Below are positions 22,466 through 30,665 of a stretch of DNA of 45,583 bases, in pieces (position 1 is the stretch's first letter; each line of letters starts with the position of its first letter). The translations under genes were made by a program, and so were the position numbers. Source of the stretch: UBA5794 sp965368815 (lineage in GTDB: Bacteria; Actinomycetota; Acidimicrobiia; Spongiisociales; UBA5794); assembly GCA_965368815.1 (NCBI GenBank), contig CBDUOH010000006.1:1-45583 (forward strand), written 5' to 3'. The notes beneath the pieces were generated by a model, which saw nothing but the letters and a program-made list of their open reading frames with translations, had not been told where the DNA came from and did no database searches.

Positions 22466-23686
22466 ATGACACGACGACAATTCCCTCGTTGGAGCGAACT
22501 GGCCCCCCTTCTCCGGCCACCTCCCAGAAACGGCACACGCCTCGAACGCAGACTCCGTCGGGCGGCGAACATCGCCGACCTACGGAAACGCGGTAAGTGG
22601 CTGACCCCGAAGGCTGCCTTCGACTATGTCGATGGCGCCGCCGATGACGAGGTGAGTCTGCGTCGATCCCGAGCGACCTACCAGAACCTCGAGTTCATTC
22701 CCAATGTCCTGCGCGACGTGTCGTCATGCGACACCTCAACAACCATTCTCGGGCGCGAGACGGCGTTTCCTCTCGGCTTTGCTCCCACCGGCTTCACCCG
22801 CTTCATGCACCACGAGGGTGAACTCGCGATCGGGCCGGTCGCCAGGGATTTCGGCATCCCGTACGCGTTGTCGACGATGGGCACGACGACACCCGAGGCG
22901 CTCGCGTCAGCGGTGCCCGATGCCGATCTGTGGTTCCAGCTGTACGTGTGGAAGGATCGCACGGTTTCCGAGCTCCTGATCGAACGTGTCAAGGCTGCCG
23001 GATTCCGCACGCTCATCTTCACGGTCGATCTGCCGGTCGGTGGATCACGTCTGCGTGATGTCCGCAACGGCATGAACATCCCACCGGAGCTGACGGTACG
23101 CACGGTTGCCGACGGTGCGCTTCGTCCGAAGTGGTGGTTCAACTTCCTCACCACGGAACCGTTGAGCTTCGCCACGCTCGAATCGACGAACGGAACGGTG
23201 GTCGACACAACGGACAAGTTCTTCGACGCCGCCTTGACCTTCGACGATCTCCACTGGCTCCGCGCGCAGTGGGACGGACCGATCGTGGTGAAGGGGGTCC
23301 AGACCGTCGAAGATGCGAGAAAGGCAGTCGACGCCGGTGCCGACGGCGTGATCATCTCGAACCATGGCGGACGCCAGCTGGATCGATCGCCGACGCCACT
23401 TCGCCTCGTCGGGCCGACCGTCGAAGCCGTCGGCAAGGATGCTGAGGTGTTCCTCGACGGTGGGATCATGAATGGTGCCGACATCGTGGCGGCCGTCGCG
23501 CTTGGCGCCCGCGCCGCGTTCGTTGGCCGTGCATACCTCTACGGCCTGATGGCCGGCGGTCAACCAGGAGTGCGACGGGCAGCTGAGATCCTGACGGCCG
23601 ACATCGTCCGGACGATGAAGCTACTCGGAGTCCAGTCCCTCGATGAACTGAACCCGGGTCACGTCCGACTGCCCGGTGGGGGCTGA
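22466..23686 (+). CDS. lldD: FMN-dependent L-lactate dehydrogenase, LldD2-like
   Basis: A 406-residue alpha-hydroxyacid dehydrogenase, which oxidises L-lactate (or a similar 2-hydroxyacid) to the oxo acid and feeds electrons to the respiratory chain. The sequence follows mycobacterial LldD2 over its length: TPKAAFDYVDGAADDE, LPLGFAPTGFTRFMH-like segment, TVDLPVGGSRLRDVRNGM, and the catalytic SNHGGRQLD with His300 as base. IPPELTVRTV and DGGIMNGADIVAA complete the TIM barrel. It is more similar to LldD2 than to the mycofactocin enzyme MftD, and no mycofactocin genes are nearby. Its TGA overlaps the next ATG by one base. Confidence 0.9.
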   Translation: MTRRQFPRWSELAPLLRPPPRNGTRLERRLRRAANIADLRKRGKWLTPKAAFDYVDGAADDEVSLRRSRATYQNLEFIPNVLRDVSSCDTSTTILGRETAFPLGFAPTGFTRFMHHEGELAIGPVARDFGIPYALSTMGTTTPEALASAVPDADLWFQLYVWKDRTVSELLIERVKAAGFRTLIFTVDLPVGGSRLRDVRNGMNIPPELTVRTVADGALRPKWWFNFLTTEPLSFATLESTNGTVVDTTDKFFDAALTFDDLHWLRAQWDGPIVVKGVQTVEDARKAVDAGADGVIISNHGGRQLDRSPTPLRLVGPTVEAVGKDAEVFLDGGIMNGADIVAAVALGARAAFVGRAYLYGLMAGGQPGVRRAAEILTADIVRTMKLLGVQSLDELNPGHVRLPGGG

Positions 23687-24732
23687 TGCGCGCCGCGTTC
23701 TTCGAGGAGTTCGGTGCACCGATCACCGTTGCGGAGGTGACGGATCCCACGCCACCGACCGATGGCGTCGTGGTCGAGGTGCGAGCCAATGGTGTGTGCC
23801 GGAGTGACTGGCACGGTTGGCGGGGCCACGATCCCTCCGTCGCGCTGCCCCACGTGCCAGGTCACGAGATGGCCGGTGTGGTCGTTGCCAAGGGCACCGA
23901 GGTGTCGAACTTCGCGGTCGGAGACCGTATCACGGCTCCATTCGTGCTCGGATGCGGGTCCTGCCCCCAATGCGCATCGGGGAATCAGCAGGTCTGTGAC
24001 AACCAGGTGCAGCCCGGCTTCTCGGGATGGGGCTCGATGGCACAGTATGTGGCCCTCCCCTACGCCGACCACAACCTCGTCCGGTTGCCGGACGGAATGG
24101 ATTTCGACACCGCTGCCGGCCTCGGCTGTAGGTTTGCCACGGCCTTCCGGGCTGTTGTCGACCAGGGCGAGGTCGGTGAAGGCACATCAGTGGCGGTGTG
24201 GGGTTGTGGTGGGGTCGGACTGTCGGCGGTGATGATCGCTGCCAGCCTGGGCGCTACGGTGATAGCGATTGACATCAGCGACGATGCGCTGGCTCTCGCT
24301 ACGCGTTTCGGAGCTTCTGAGGTCATCAACACGACGGGACACGATCGGCCCGCGCGATTGGTGACCGAGGTGAGCGGTGGCGGCGTTGCTGTGTCCCTCG
24401 ACGCGTTGGGATCGACATCAACCGCCATCAACTCGATCAGGAGTCTTGCCAAGCGCGGGCGCCACATCCAGGTCGGGCTGATGATCGGCGACGACGCCAG
24501 ACCCGTGATCCCGATGTGGCTGCTGCACGCGAACGAGATCGAAATGTACGGCAGCCATGGCATGCAGGCCCACCGCTACCCCGACATGCTGGCCATGGTG
24601 GCCGCAGGGACGCTTCGCCCCGACGAGCTCATCACCGCGAGGATGGATCTCGCGAGCGGGATAGAACATCTGATGGCGATGGATTCGTTCCCCGGGACGG
24701 GTTTCGCCGTTGTCAACGACTTCGGGATGTAG
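23686..24732 (+). CDS. Zinc-dependent alcohol dehydrogenase (MDR family)
   Basis: A 348-residue medium-chain dehydrogenase. Catalytic zinc ligands lie in NGVCRSDWHGW (Cys) and PGHEMAGVV (His-Glu). The structural zinc lobe is complete, with four Cys in GCGSCPQCASGNQQVC. The nucleotide-binding motif is VWGCGGVGLSAVM, followed by VIAIDIS, whose Asp after strand 2 suggests NAD+. It starts by TGATG overlap at the lldD stop, so the two oxidoreductases are co-expressed, perhaps acting on an alcohol and a related hydroxyacid. Substrate not determined. Confidence 0.9.
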   Translation: MRAAFFEEFGAPITVAEVTDPTPPTDGVVVEVRANGVCRSDWHGWRGHDPSVALPHVPGHEMAGVVVAKGTEVSNFAVGDRITAPFVLGCGSCPQCASGNQQVCDNQVQPGFSGWGSMAQYVALPYADHNLVRLPDGMDFDTAAGLGCRFATAFRAVVDQGEVGEGTSVAVWGCGGVGLSAVMIAASLGATVIAIDISDDALALATRFGASEVINTTGHDRPARLVTEVSGGGVAVSLDALGSTSTAINSIRSLAKRGRHIQVGLMIGDDARPVIPMWLLHANEIEMYGSHGMQAHRYPDMLAMVAAGTLRPDELITARMDLASGIEHLMAMDSFPGTGFAVVNDFGM

Positions 24733-24738
24733 CGAATC

Positions 24739-25938
24739 ATGGACCTGCGGAAGATCGACCGACGGTTGTTCACGATCCTGCTCATCGTGTTCGTTCAGAT
24801 GGTCGGAGCTGGGCTCATCCTCCCGATTCTCCCCCTGTACGCACAGGGCGAGTTCGGGATGTCGTCGACGGCGGTGACGCTGCTTGTGGCATCGTTCTTC
24901 GCTGCACAGTTCATCGGCGGGCCACTGCTGGGCCGATGGAGCGATCGGATCGGGAGGGTTCCCGTGTTGATCGTGTCCCAAGTCGGCACCGTCATCGCCT
25001 TTGCGACGTTCGGACTGGCGACGGCACCGTGGATGCTGTTCGCCGCGCGGATCTTCGACGGACTCACCGGGGGCAACATCGTCGTTGCCCAGGCGTATGT
25101 AACGGATGTCACGCCCCGTGAGAAGCGGGCTGAGGCGCTTGGATTGATCGCCGCCATGTTCGGGCTTGCGTTCTTCATCGGCCCTGCTGTTGGCGGGCTC
25201 CTTGTCGGGCTTGGTGCGCGCATCCCATATTTCTTCGCGGCGGGAGCGGCGCTCGTGGTCGTGCTGCTGACCGCGCTGACCCTTGATGAGTCGATGACGC
25301 CTGAGGAGCGCGCCGGTCTCCGTGCCAAGGCTGTCAAGCTGTCGATGCGCACGGCACTGGCGATTCGACCCCTGCTGATCGTGCTCATCATCGCGTTCAC
25401 CGCTCAGTTCGCGCTGGGCCTGATCATCTCGACGTTCGCCCTCTTCGGTGATGCGGTGCTGTTCGACTCCAATCCCGAACTCGGTGTCGGACTCCTGCTC
25501 GCGTTCGTGGGTCTGTCGCAGATCATCACCCAGACGGCCATTCTGCCGACCGCGTTGGCGCGTCTCGGCGAGGAACGGCTCCTGGTTGTCGGAATCGTGA
25601 TTCGATCGGCGGGCCTGGCGTTCTTTGCCGTAACCGTGAGCCCGGCTCTGGCAGCGCTCGGAGGGTTCCTGTTCGCCATGGGAGGCGGCCTCACGCTCCC
25701 ACCTGCGCAGTCGATCGCCACGAAAGCCGTCGACGACGCAGAGCGCGGTGGAGTCCTCGGTGTGTTCCAGTCCGTCAGCTCGCTGTCGGTCATCATCAGC
25801 ACCGCGATCGCAGGGGCATTGTTCTCGATGTATCCGCACCTTCCGAATCAGGTGGCGTTCGGTGCGTCTATCTTGGCGCTGGTGCCAGCAGTAGCGCTGG
25901 GTCGGTACGTGCGGTACCAGGCCCAGTTGGAAACCTGA
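24739..25938 (+). CDS. MFS efflux transporter (TetA/DHA1-like)
   Basis: A 399-residue 12-helix transporter. Motif A is GPLLGRWSDRIGRVPVL (about 57-73), and the antiporter-type motif C region is GLAFFIGPAVGGLLVGLG (about 142-159), both typical of drug:H+ antiporters of the DHA1 group. GAGLILPILPLYAQGEFGMS at the N terminus is the TetA-like start. It begins 6 bp after the alcohol dehydrogenase stop, so it belongs to the lldD operon and may export a substrate or by-product of those enzymes rather than a drug. No clear Shine-Dalgarno sequence is visible. Confidence 0.88.
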   Translation: MDLRKIDRRLFTILLIVFVQMVGAGLILPILPLYAQGEFGMSSTAVTLLVASFFAAQFIGGPLLGRWSDRIGRVPVLIVSQVGTVIAFATFGLATAPWMLFAARIFDGLTGGNIVVAQAYVTDVTPREKRAEALGLIAAMFGLAFFIGPAVGGLLVGLGARIPYFFAAGAALVVVLLTALTLDESMTPEERAGLRAKAVKLSMRTALAIRPLLIVLIIAFTAQFALGLIISTFALFGDAVLFDSNPELGVGLLLAFVGLSQIITQTAILPTALARLGEERLLVVGIVIRSAGLAFFAVTVSPALAALGGFLFAMGGGLTLPPAQSIATKAVDDAERGGVLGVFQSVSSLSVIISTAIAGALFSMYPHLPNQVAFGASILALVPAVALGRYVRYQAQLET

Positions 25939-25947
25939 GGAGTGGAA

Positions 25948-26841
25948 ATGGGATCAGTCGGCTTCATCGGTCTTGGGATCATGGGCAAATCCATGGCGCT
26001 CAACCTCATCTCGGCAGGTCACGATGTCACCGTGTGGAACCGCACCGCATCCCGATCGCAGGAGGTGGCCGCGGCCGGCGCAGGGGTGGCGTCAAGCCCA
26101 CGCGAACTCGCTCAAGGCACCGACATCGTGATGATCTGTGTCTCGGACACGCCTGATGTCGAGGCTGTCGTGTTCGGTTCGGAAGGGGTCGCTGGGGGCG
26201 TCCACGAGGGTTCGCTCATCATCGACCACTCCACGATAAGCCCGGCGGCGACGAGAGACTTCGCAGAGCGGATCAACACGCTGGGTGGTCGGTGGCTCGA
26301 TGCCCCGATCAGCGGGGGTTCTGAGGGCGCCAAGAACGCCACCCTGAGCATCATGGTCGGTGGGACCGACACCGACGTCACCCGAGCCAAACCGTACCTG
26401 GAGGCCATGGGGACCACCATCACCCACGTCGGCCCGCAAGGAGCAGGGCAGCTCGTCAAGGCGGTCAATCAGGTGCTCGTGGTCGTGAATCAGCTCGCGG
26501 TCTCGGAAGCGCTCCTTCTCGCTGCAGCCGGTGGGTTGGATCTCGAAGCGACACTCAAAGCCGTCGAAAGTGGTGCGGCCGGTTCATGGATGCTCTCGAA
26601 TCGCGGCCCCCAGATGATCGATCGTGATTGGCGTCCCGGGTTCACGATCGACCTTCAGCAGAAGGATCTGCGTTTGGTTCTTGAAGCGGCCGATGATCTC
26701 GGTGTCCCCGTCCCCGGGACCGCCCTTGTGTTCCAGCTCTATCGCGCACTCCAGAACCGTGGTCTTGGTTCGGACGGGAATCATGCACTCGTGAAGGCAC
26801 TCGAAGAGATGTGTGGGATCGAGATCGGCGCCGATGGATGA
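25948..26841 (+). CDS. 3-hydroxyisobutyrate dehydrogenase-family oxidoreductase
   Basis: A 297-residue beta-hydroxyacid dehydrogenase. The N-terminal GFIGLGIMGKSMALNL is the Rossmann motif, with VWNRT after strand 2 (Arg favours NADP+). DAPISGGSEGAKNATLSIMVGG is the substrate-binding signature, and the catalytic Lys lies in GAGQLVKAVNQ. Substrates of the family include 3-hydroxyisobutyrate, tartronate semialdehyde and gamma-hydroxybutyrate. I choose ATG 25948, because GGAG ends 5 nt upstream; the GTG at 25942 would overlap that site. It lies 9 bp after the MFS gene and overlaps the next start by 8 bp. Confidence 0.88.
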   Translation: MGSVGFIGLGIMGKSMALNLISAGHDVTVWNRTASRSQEVAAAGAGVASSPRELAQGTDIVMICVSDTPDVEAVVFGSEGVAGGVHEGSLIIDHSTISPAATRDFAERINTLGGRWLDAPISGGSEGAKNATLSIMVGGTDTDVTRAKPYLEAMGTTITHVGPQGAGQLVKAVNQVLVVVNQLAVSEALLLAAAGGLDLEATLKAVESGAAGSWMLSNRGPQMIDRDWRPGFTIDLQQKDLRLVLEAADDLGVPVPGTALVFQLYRALQNRGLGSDGNHALVKALEEMCGIEIGADG

Positions 26842-27469
26842 CGACGCCAGAGTCGTGGGTGTCGGTCCTCATCCCACGCCGTGGCCCGATGACCCCCGCT
26901 TCGACCCGGACCTGCTCGCGCACGGAGACACGCGCAACGTCGTCGACGCGTACCGATACTGGACTCGGGAAGCGATCATCCATGATCTCGACACGAGGCG
27001 TCACGCCTTCCATGTCGCCATCGAGAATTGGCAGCACGACTTCAACATCGGAACCGTGGTCCGCAATGCCAACGCCTTCCTCGCCCACTCCGTGCACATC
27101 ATCGGCAAGCGCCGATGGAACCGGCGCGGTGCGATGGTGACGGACCGCTATCAGCACATCGTCCACCACGAGTCAATCGATGATTTCGCTGCTTTCGCCC
27201 ACAGTGAATCGCTCCCGGTGATCGGCGTGGACATCATCGAGACATCGACCCCGATCGAGTCTGCGCAGATTCCCCAGCGATGCGTCCTGGCGTTCGGTCA
27301 GGAAGGACCTGGGTTGTCACCAGGGATGATCGCCGTCGCCGACCACGTATACGAGATCACCCAGTTCGGGTCGACCCGTTCCATCAACGTCGGTGTTGCG
27401 AGCGGCATCGCGATGCACACGTGGGTCACCCAGCATCGGTCGAACCTTCGTGTCGACGACCGCCCGTAG
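26834..27469 (+). CDS. SpoU/TrmH-family RNA 2'-O-methyltransferase
   Basis: A 211-residue SPOUT-fold methyltransferase. The three family motifs are present: NIGTVVRNANAF (motif 1), CVLAFGQEGPGLS (motif 2) and GSTRSINVGVASGIAMHTW (motif 3), which together form the trefoil-knot S-adenosylmethionine site. The target is a ribose 2'-OH in tRNA or rRNA; which one is not visible. The ATG at 26834 lies inside the end of the dehydrogenase gene (ATGGATGA), a coupled start; an upstream in-frame start at 26813 is deeper in that gene and less likely. It is the last gene of the lldD operon and is followed by a hairpin. Confidence 0.87.
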   Translation: MDDDARVVGVGPHPTPWPDDPRFDPDLLAHGDTRNVVDAYRYWTREAIIHDLDTRRHAFHVAIENWQHDFNIGTVVRNANAFLAHSVHIIGKRRWNRRGAMVTDRYQHIVHHESIDDFAAFAHSESLPVIGVDIIETSTPIESAQIPQRCVLAFGQEGPGLSPGMIAVADHVYEITQFGSTRSINVGVASGIAMHTWVTQHRSNLRVDDRP

Positions 27470-27477
27470 GAGCGTCC

Positions 27478-27493
27478 TGCCGACCACTCGGCA
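27478..27493. terminator. Hairpin at the end of the lldD operon
   Basis: TGCCGA-CCAC-TCGGCA is a perfect 6-bp stem with a 4-nt loop, 9 bp after the methyltransferase stop and between convergent genes. No T tract follows. A second GC inverted repeat lies at 27509-27520. Confidence 0.4.
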
Positions 27494-27535
27494 CACAGGT
27501 GGACGACAGCGGGAACCCGCCGAGCGGCGAAGCTC

Positions 27536-28303
27536 TCAGCGAGGCGGCATACGGAGCGCGCCGTCCATACGGACCGTCTCGCCGTTCATGTAACCGTTCC
27601 GAATGAGGTCGAGCGCAAGCGTTGCGTAGTCGTCGGGGGTGCCGAGTCGTTTCGGGAAGGGAACGCCGGCCGCGAGCGCCGTACGCATCTCATCGTTGAG
27701 ACCGGCGAGTAGTGGTGTATCGACGATGCCGGGGGCAATGGTGTTGACGCGGATGCCGACGCTCGACAGGTCTCTGGCCATCGGGAGCGTCATGGCGACG
27801 ATGCCTCCCTTGGATGCCGCATAGGCAGTCTGCCCTATCTGACCATCAAACGCGGCGATCGACGCGGTGTTGATGATGACACCGCGCTCTCCGTCCTCAA
27901 GCGGCTCGTTGCCCGCCATCGAGGATGCGGCTTGGGACGCAACGTTGTACGTTCCGATCAGGTTGATCGAAACGACGCGGGTGAACGCCGCCAACGATGC
28001 AGGTGAACCATCTCGTGCAATGGTCCGCTCCCCGAGCCCGATCCCAGCGCAATTGATCGCGATTCTCAGCGGTGCGCCGGCGGCGGCGACGCTTACGGCT
28101 TGAGCGATGTCGTCCACATCGGTGACATCGCCGCGCACGAATGCCGACGAACCACCCAACTCGGCGGCCAACGCATCTCCGGCATCCCGATTCAGGTCGA
28201 TGATTGTCACGGCGGCACCGGATTGGACCAGCTTGCGCGCCGTGGCTGCACCTAGCCCGGACGCCCCACCAGTCACGAGTGCTCCGACGGAAGAGATCTC
28301 CAT
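27536..28303 (-). CDS. Short-chain dehydrogenase/reductase (HSD10-like)
   Basis: A 255-residue SDR. The coenzyme motif is VTGGASGLGAATA (Thr-Gly-x3-Gly-x-Gly), with IIDLN giving an Asp that selects NAD+. INCAG is present. The catalytic Ser is in IINTASIAAFDG and the Tyr-Lys pair in YAASKGG. The sequence FDGQIGQTAYAASKGGIVAMTLPMARDL and the C-terminal PFPKRLGTPDDYA follow type 10 17-beta-hydroxysteroid / 3-hydroxyacyl-CoA dehydrogenases. A role in 3-hydroxyacyl-CoA oxidation would fit the acyl-CoA enzymes in the window. It starts at ATG 28303 with its own -10 box and is divergent from the aldehyde dehydrogenase gene. Confidence 0.88.
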   Translation of the reverse strand: MEISSVGALVTGGASGLGAATARKLVQSGAAVTIIDLNRDAGDALAAELGGSSAFVRGDVTDVDDIAQAVSVAAAGAPLRIAINCAGIGLGERTIARDGSPASLAAFTRVVSINLIGTYNVASQAASSMAGNEPLEDGERGVIINTASIAAFDGQIGQTAYAASKGGIVAMTLPMARDLSSVGIRVNTIAPGIVDTPLLAGLNDEMRTALAAGVPFPKRLGTPDDYATLALDLIRNGYMNGETVRMDGALRMPPR

Positions 28304-28309
28304 GATGCG

Positions 28310-28315
28310 ATGGTA
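28310..28315 (-). promoter_or_regulatory. -10 box (TACCAT) of a probable leaderless start for the SDR gene
   Basis: Minus-strand TACCAT is 6 nt before the ATG at 28303. It fixes the start against the longer in-frame extension to 28438. Confidence 0.42.
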
Positions 28316-28343
28316 ACCCTGCGTGCTTCGGGGATGTGTGATG

Positions 28344-28349
28344 TAGATT
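28344..28349 (+). promoter_or_regulatory. -10 box (TAGATT) of a probable leaderless start for the aldehyde dehydrogenase gene
   Basis: TAGATT lies 6 nt before the ATG at 28356. With the SDR box at 28310 it makes a back-to-back promoter pair whose -10 elements are only 28 bp apart, so the two promoters cannot easily be occupied together. Confidence 0.42.
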
Positions 28350-28355
28350 GGGTGG

Positions 28356-30086
28356 ATGCAAACGAGCACCGTCGGATCTGACATCGACACGCTGCATGGG
28401 AACAAGGCCGTCTGGGCCCGACTGCCGATCGCCGACAAGATCGGATTCCTCGATTCGGTCGCTTCGGGAATCCACGCTCAGGCCCTCGCCTGGGTCGAGG
28501 CTGCCTGTGAGGCCAAGGGGTTCTCCATCGATGATCCGCGCGCCGGGGAGGAATGGACGAGTGGGCCAGCGGCCGCATTGTGGCTGATCAGGGACCTCCG
28601 TGTAACGTTGGTTCGCCTCGCTTCGGGTGTGCCGGTGCTGGCTGGATACTCGACCCGTGCACTCGGGCACGGGCAGATCGCGGTCGATGTGTTCCCGACA
28701 CTGTTCGACGAGTCATTCCTTTTCTCCGGGGTCACTGCCGAGGTGTGGATGGAGCCGGAGGTCACCCTCGACAACCTCGACGACTCGACGGCCGGTCTGT
28801 ATCGCAGCGGTGACAACTCTGCGCAAGGAGCGGTGACCCTTGTTCTGGGTGCTGGCAACGTATCGTCGATCCCGATTCTGGATGTGCTCCATGTCCTGTT
28901 CAATCAAGGGCGCGTCGCGCTCCTCAAGATGAACCCGATCAACGCCTACCTCGGCCCGATATTCGAGGAGATCTTCGCTGATCTGATCGAAGCGGGTTAT
29001 GTGAGGTTCGCCCACGGGGATGCCGCTACCGGTGCTGCTCTGACCACCCACGAACACATCGACGCGATCCATGTCACAGGGAGTGCAAGCACCTACAACT
29101 CGATCGTGTACGGCGATGGACCCGAGGGTGAGGCGAACAGGATCGCCGATAGGCCCATCAACACAAGGCCGGTCACCGCCGAGCTCGGTGGCGTGTCCCC
29201 CGTGATCGTTGTGCCGGGGAAGTGGACTCGCAGGGACGTGCGATTCCAGGCGGAACACATTGTGAGCCAGAAGTTGCACAACGGGGGGTTCAACTGCGTT
29301 GCGGCCCAGGTGCTCGTCCTGCCGAAGATGTGGGATCAGGCAGACGATCTTCTGGACGCCATCCGAGCAGTGCTGTCGGCGATGGACGATCGTCGGTCGT
29401 ACTACCCCGGGTCTGCCGACCGCTGCGTATCCGCTGTTGCGACGTCGTCGGGTGTGGAGGTCTACGGCGACGAGCATCCGCGCTATCTGGTCACTGGCCT
29501 CGACCCCGAGGACGCTACATCGCCTTGGTTCACCGACGAGATCTTTGGACCGGTTCTCGCTGTGACCTCGGTAGCTGGTGACGATGTGCCGACCTACCTC
29601 CGGAATGCGGTCGCGTTCGCGAATGAGACATTGGCGGGCACCTTGGGAGCGAATCTGCTCGTCGATCCGGCGTCGTCACGATCACATTCGACGGCGATCG
29701 AGGTGGCGCTGCGCGATCTGGAGTACGGGACCATCGCAGTGAATGCGTGGTCAGGAGTCGCGTACTCGTTGTCGAAATGCCCATGGGGCGCGTTCCGCGA
29801 ACACTCTGATCCGTCCGGGACCGAGCGCCGCACTGATATCGGCAGCGGAACGGGTGTCGTGCACAATTCACTGATGTTCGACCGAGCGACCAAGTCGATC
29901 GTCAGAGGCCCATTCGCCCCCGCGCCGAGGACGCTCGCACGAGGCGAATTCCACATCGCTCCCAAGATGGTCTACTTCGTCACGAACCGCCAGTCCCATT
30001 CGGTGGGTAGGAAGTTGGTCGAGTACCTGGCCCATCCTTCGCGAAGGAAACTCGCCGGTGTCGCGCTGTCAGCGCTACGAGGTTGA
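28356..30086 (+). CDS. Aldehyde dehydrogenase-superfamily protein, long form
   Basis: A 576-residue ALDH-fold protein, longer than the usual 480-500. The catalytic residues are in place: Glu276 in TAELGGVSPV and Cys314 in NGGFNCVAAQ. The nucleotide-binding part is VTLVLGAGNVSSIP, followed by ALLKMNP and HVTGSASTYN. The C-terminal DEIFGPVLAV is standard. The N terminus lacks the typical ALDH start and instead has about 120 residues of mostly helical sequence. The group is recalled from actinobacteria without an assigned substrate. The last 12 bp overlap the convergent maf gene. Confidence 0.82.
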   Translation: MQTSTVGSDIDTLHGNKAVWARLPIADKIGFLDSVASGIHAQALAWVEAACEAKGFSIDDPRAGEEWTSGPAAALWLIRDLRVTLVRLASGVPVLAGYSTRALGHGQIAVDVFPTLFDESFLFSGVTAEVWMEPEVTLDNLDDSTAGLYRSGDNSAQGAVTLVLGAGNVSSIPILDVLHVLFNQGRVALLKMNPINAYLGPIFEEIFADLIEAGYVRFAHGDAATGAALTTHEHIDAIHVTGSASTYNSIVYGDGPEGEANRIADRPINTRPVTAELGGVSPVIVVPGKWTRRDVRFQAEHIVSQKLHNGGFNCVAAQVLVLPKMWDQADDLLDAIRAVLSAMDDRRSYYPGSADRCVSAVATSSGVEVYGDEHPRYLVTGLDPEDATSPWFTDEIFGPVLAVTSVAGDDVPTYLRNAVAFANETLAGTLGANLLVDPASSRSHSTAIEVALRDLEYGTIAVNAWSGVAYSLSKCPWGAFREHSDPSGTERRTDIGSGTGVVHNSLMFDRATKSIVRGPFAPAPRTLARGEFHIAPKMVYFVTNRQSHSVGRKLVEYLAHPSRRKLAGVALSALRG

Positions 30087-30659
30087 CCGCACGATCCCGA
30101 ATTCGATGAGTACGGGGGCGATCTCACCGATCGGGAGCCCCATGACGTTGGCGCGGGAGCCATGGACACGCTCGATCAGCCAACCGTCGTCTCCCTGGAT
30201 TCCATACGCACCTGCTTTGTCGGTCGGATGCGTTCGCGTCGCGTACTCCGAGAGTTCCGATACGGTGCGGGACCTGAACACCACGACGGTCTCGGCGACT
30301 CCGAACTGGGTCGCGGACCCCTGTCTGACGGTCCATCCGGTGAGAACCTGATGCTTGCGACCCTGGAGACGCCGCAGCATGTCGACGGCCTCTGCGTGGT
30401 CGCTCGGCTTTCCGAGCATCTCGCCGTCGAGCACCACCGTCGTATCGGCTCCGAGCACCACCGTGTCATCAGCAACATCGGGTTCAGCAGCCTTGAGGTC
30501 GGACAAGCGCAACACCATCGAACCGGGCTCTTCCCTGCGCAGCGGTGTTTCGTCCACGTCAGGATTCACCACCCGGAAGTCGAAACCCGCTGCGCCGAGG
30601 AGCAGACTTCGGCGCGGCGAGCCAGAAGCGAGGACGAGTTCGGGTGCCGATTGTCGCAC
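30075..30659 (-). CDS. maf: Maf-family nucleoside triphosphate pyrophosphatase
   Basis: A 194-residue Maf protein: LVLASGSPRRSLLL at the N terminus (the SxSPRR motif), DETPLR, VLGADTTVVLDGEMLGKP, and the C-terminal DKAGAYGIQGDDGWLIERVHGSRANVMGLP. Maf enzymes hydrolyse non-canonical or standard NTPs (dTTP, UTP, or 7-methyl-GTP according to subgroup) and are linked to septum control. It begins at GTG 30659, six bases after the gcdH stop, so it lies at the end of the rnhB-gcdH-maf unit. Its 3' end overlaps the ALDH gene tail to tail. Confidence 0.92.
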   Translation of the reverse strand: MRQSAPELVLASGSPRRSLLLGAAGFDFRVVNPDVDETPLRREEPGSMVLRLSDLKAAEPDVADDTVVLGADTTVVLDGEMLGKPSDHAEAVDMLRRLQGRKHQVLTGWTVRQGSATQFGVAETVVVFRSRTVSELSEYATRTHPTDKAGAYGIQGDDGWLIERVHGSRANVMGLPIGEIAPVLIEFGIVRSTS

Positions 30660-30665
30660 GACGAC

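Noticed and set aside
24418..25839. Minus-strand open frame of 473 codons opposite the alcohol dehydrogenase and MFS genes
   Set aside because: Composition is dominated by Arg, Asp, Glu, Gln and His with no hydrophobic core, the usual shadow of GC-rich coding DNA on the other strand.
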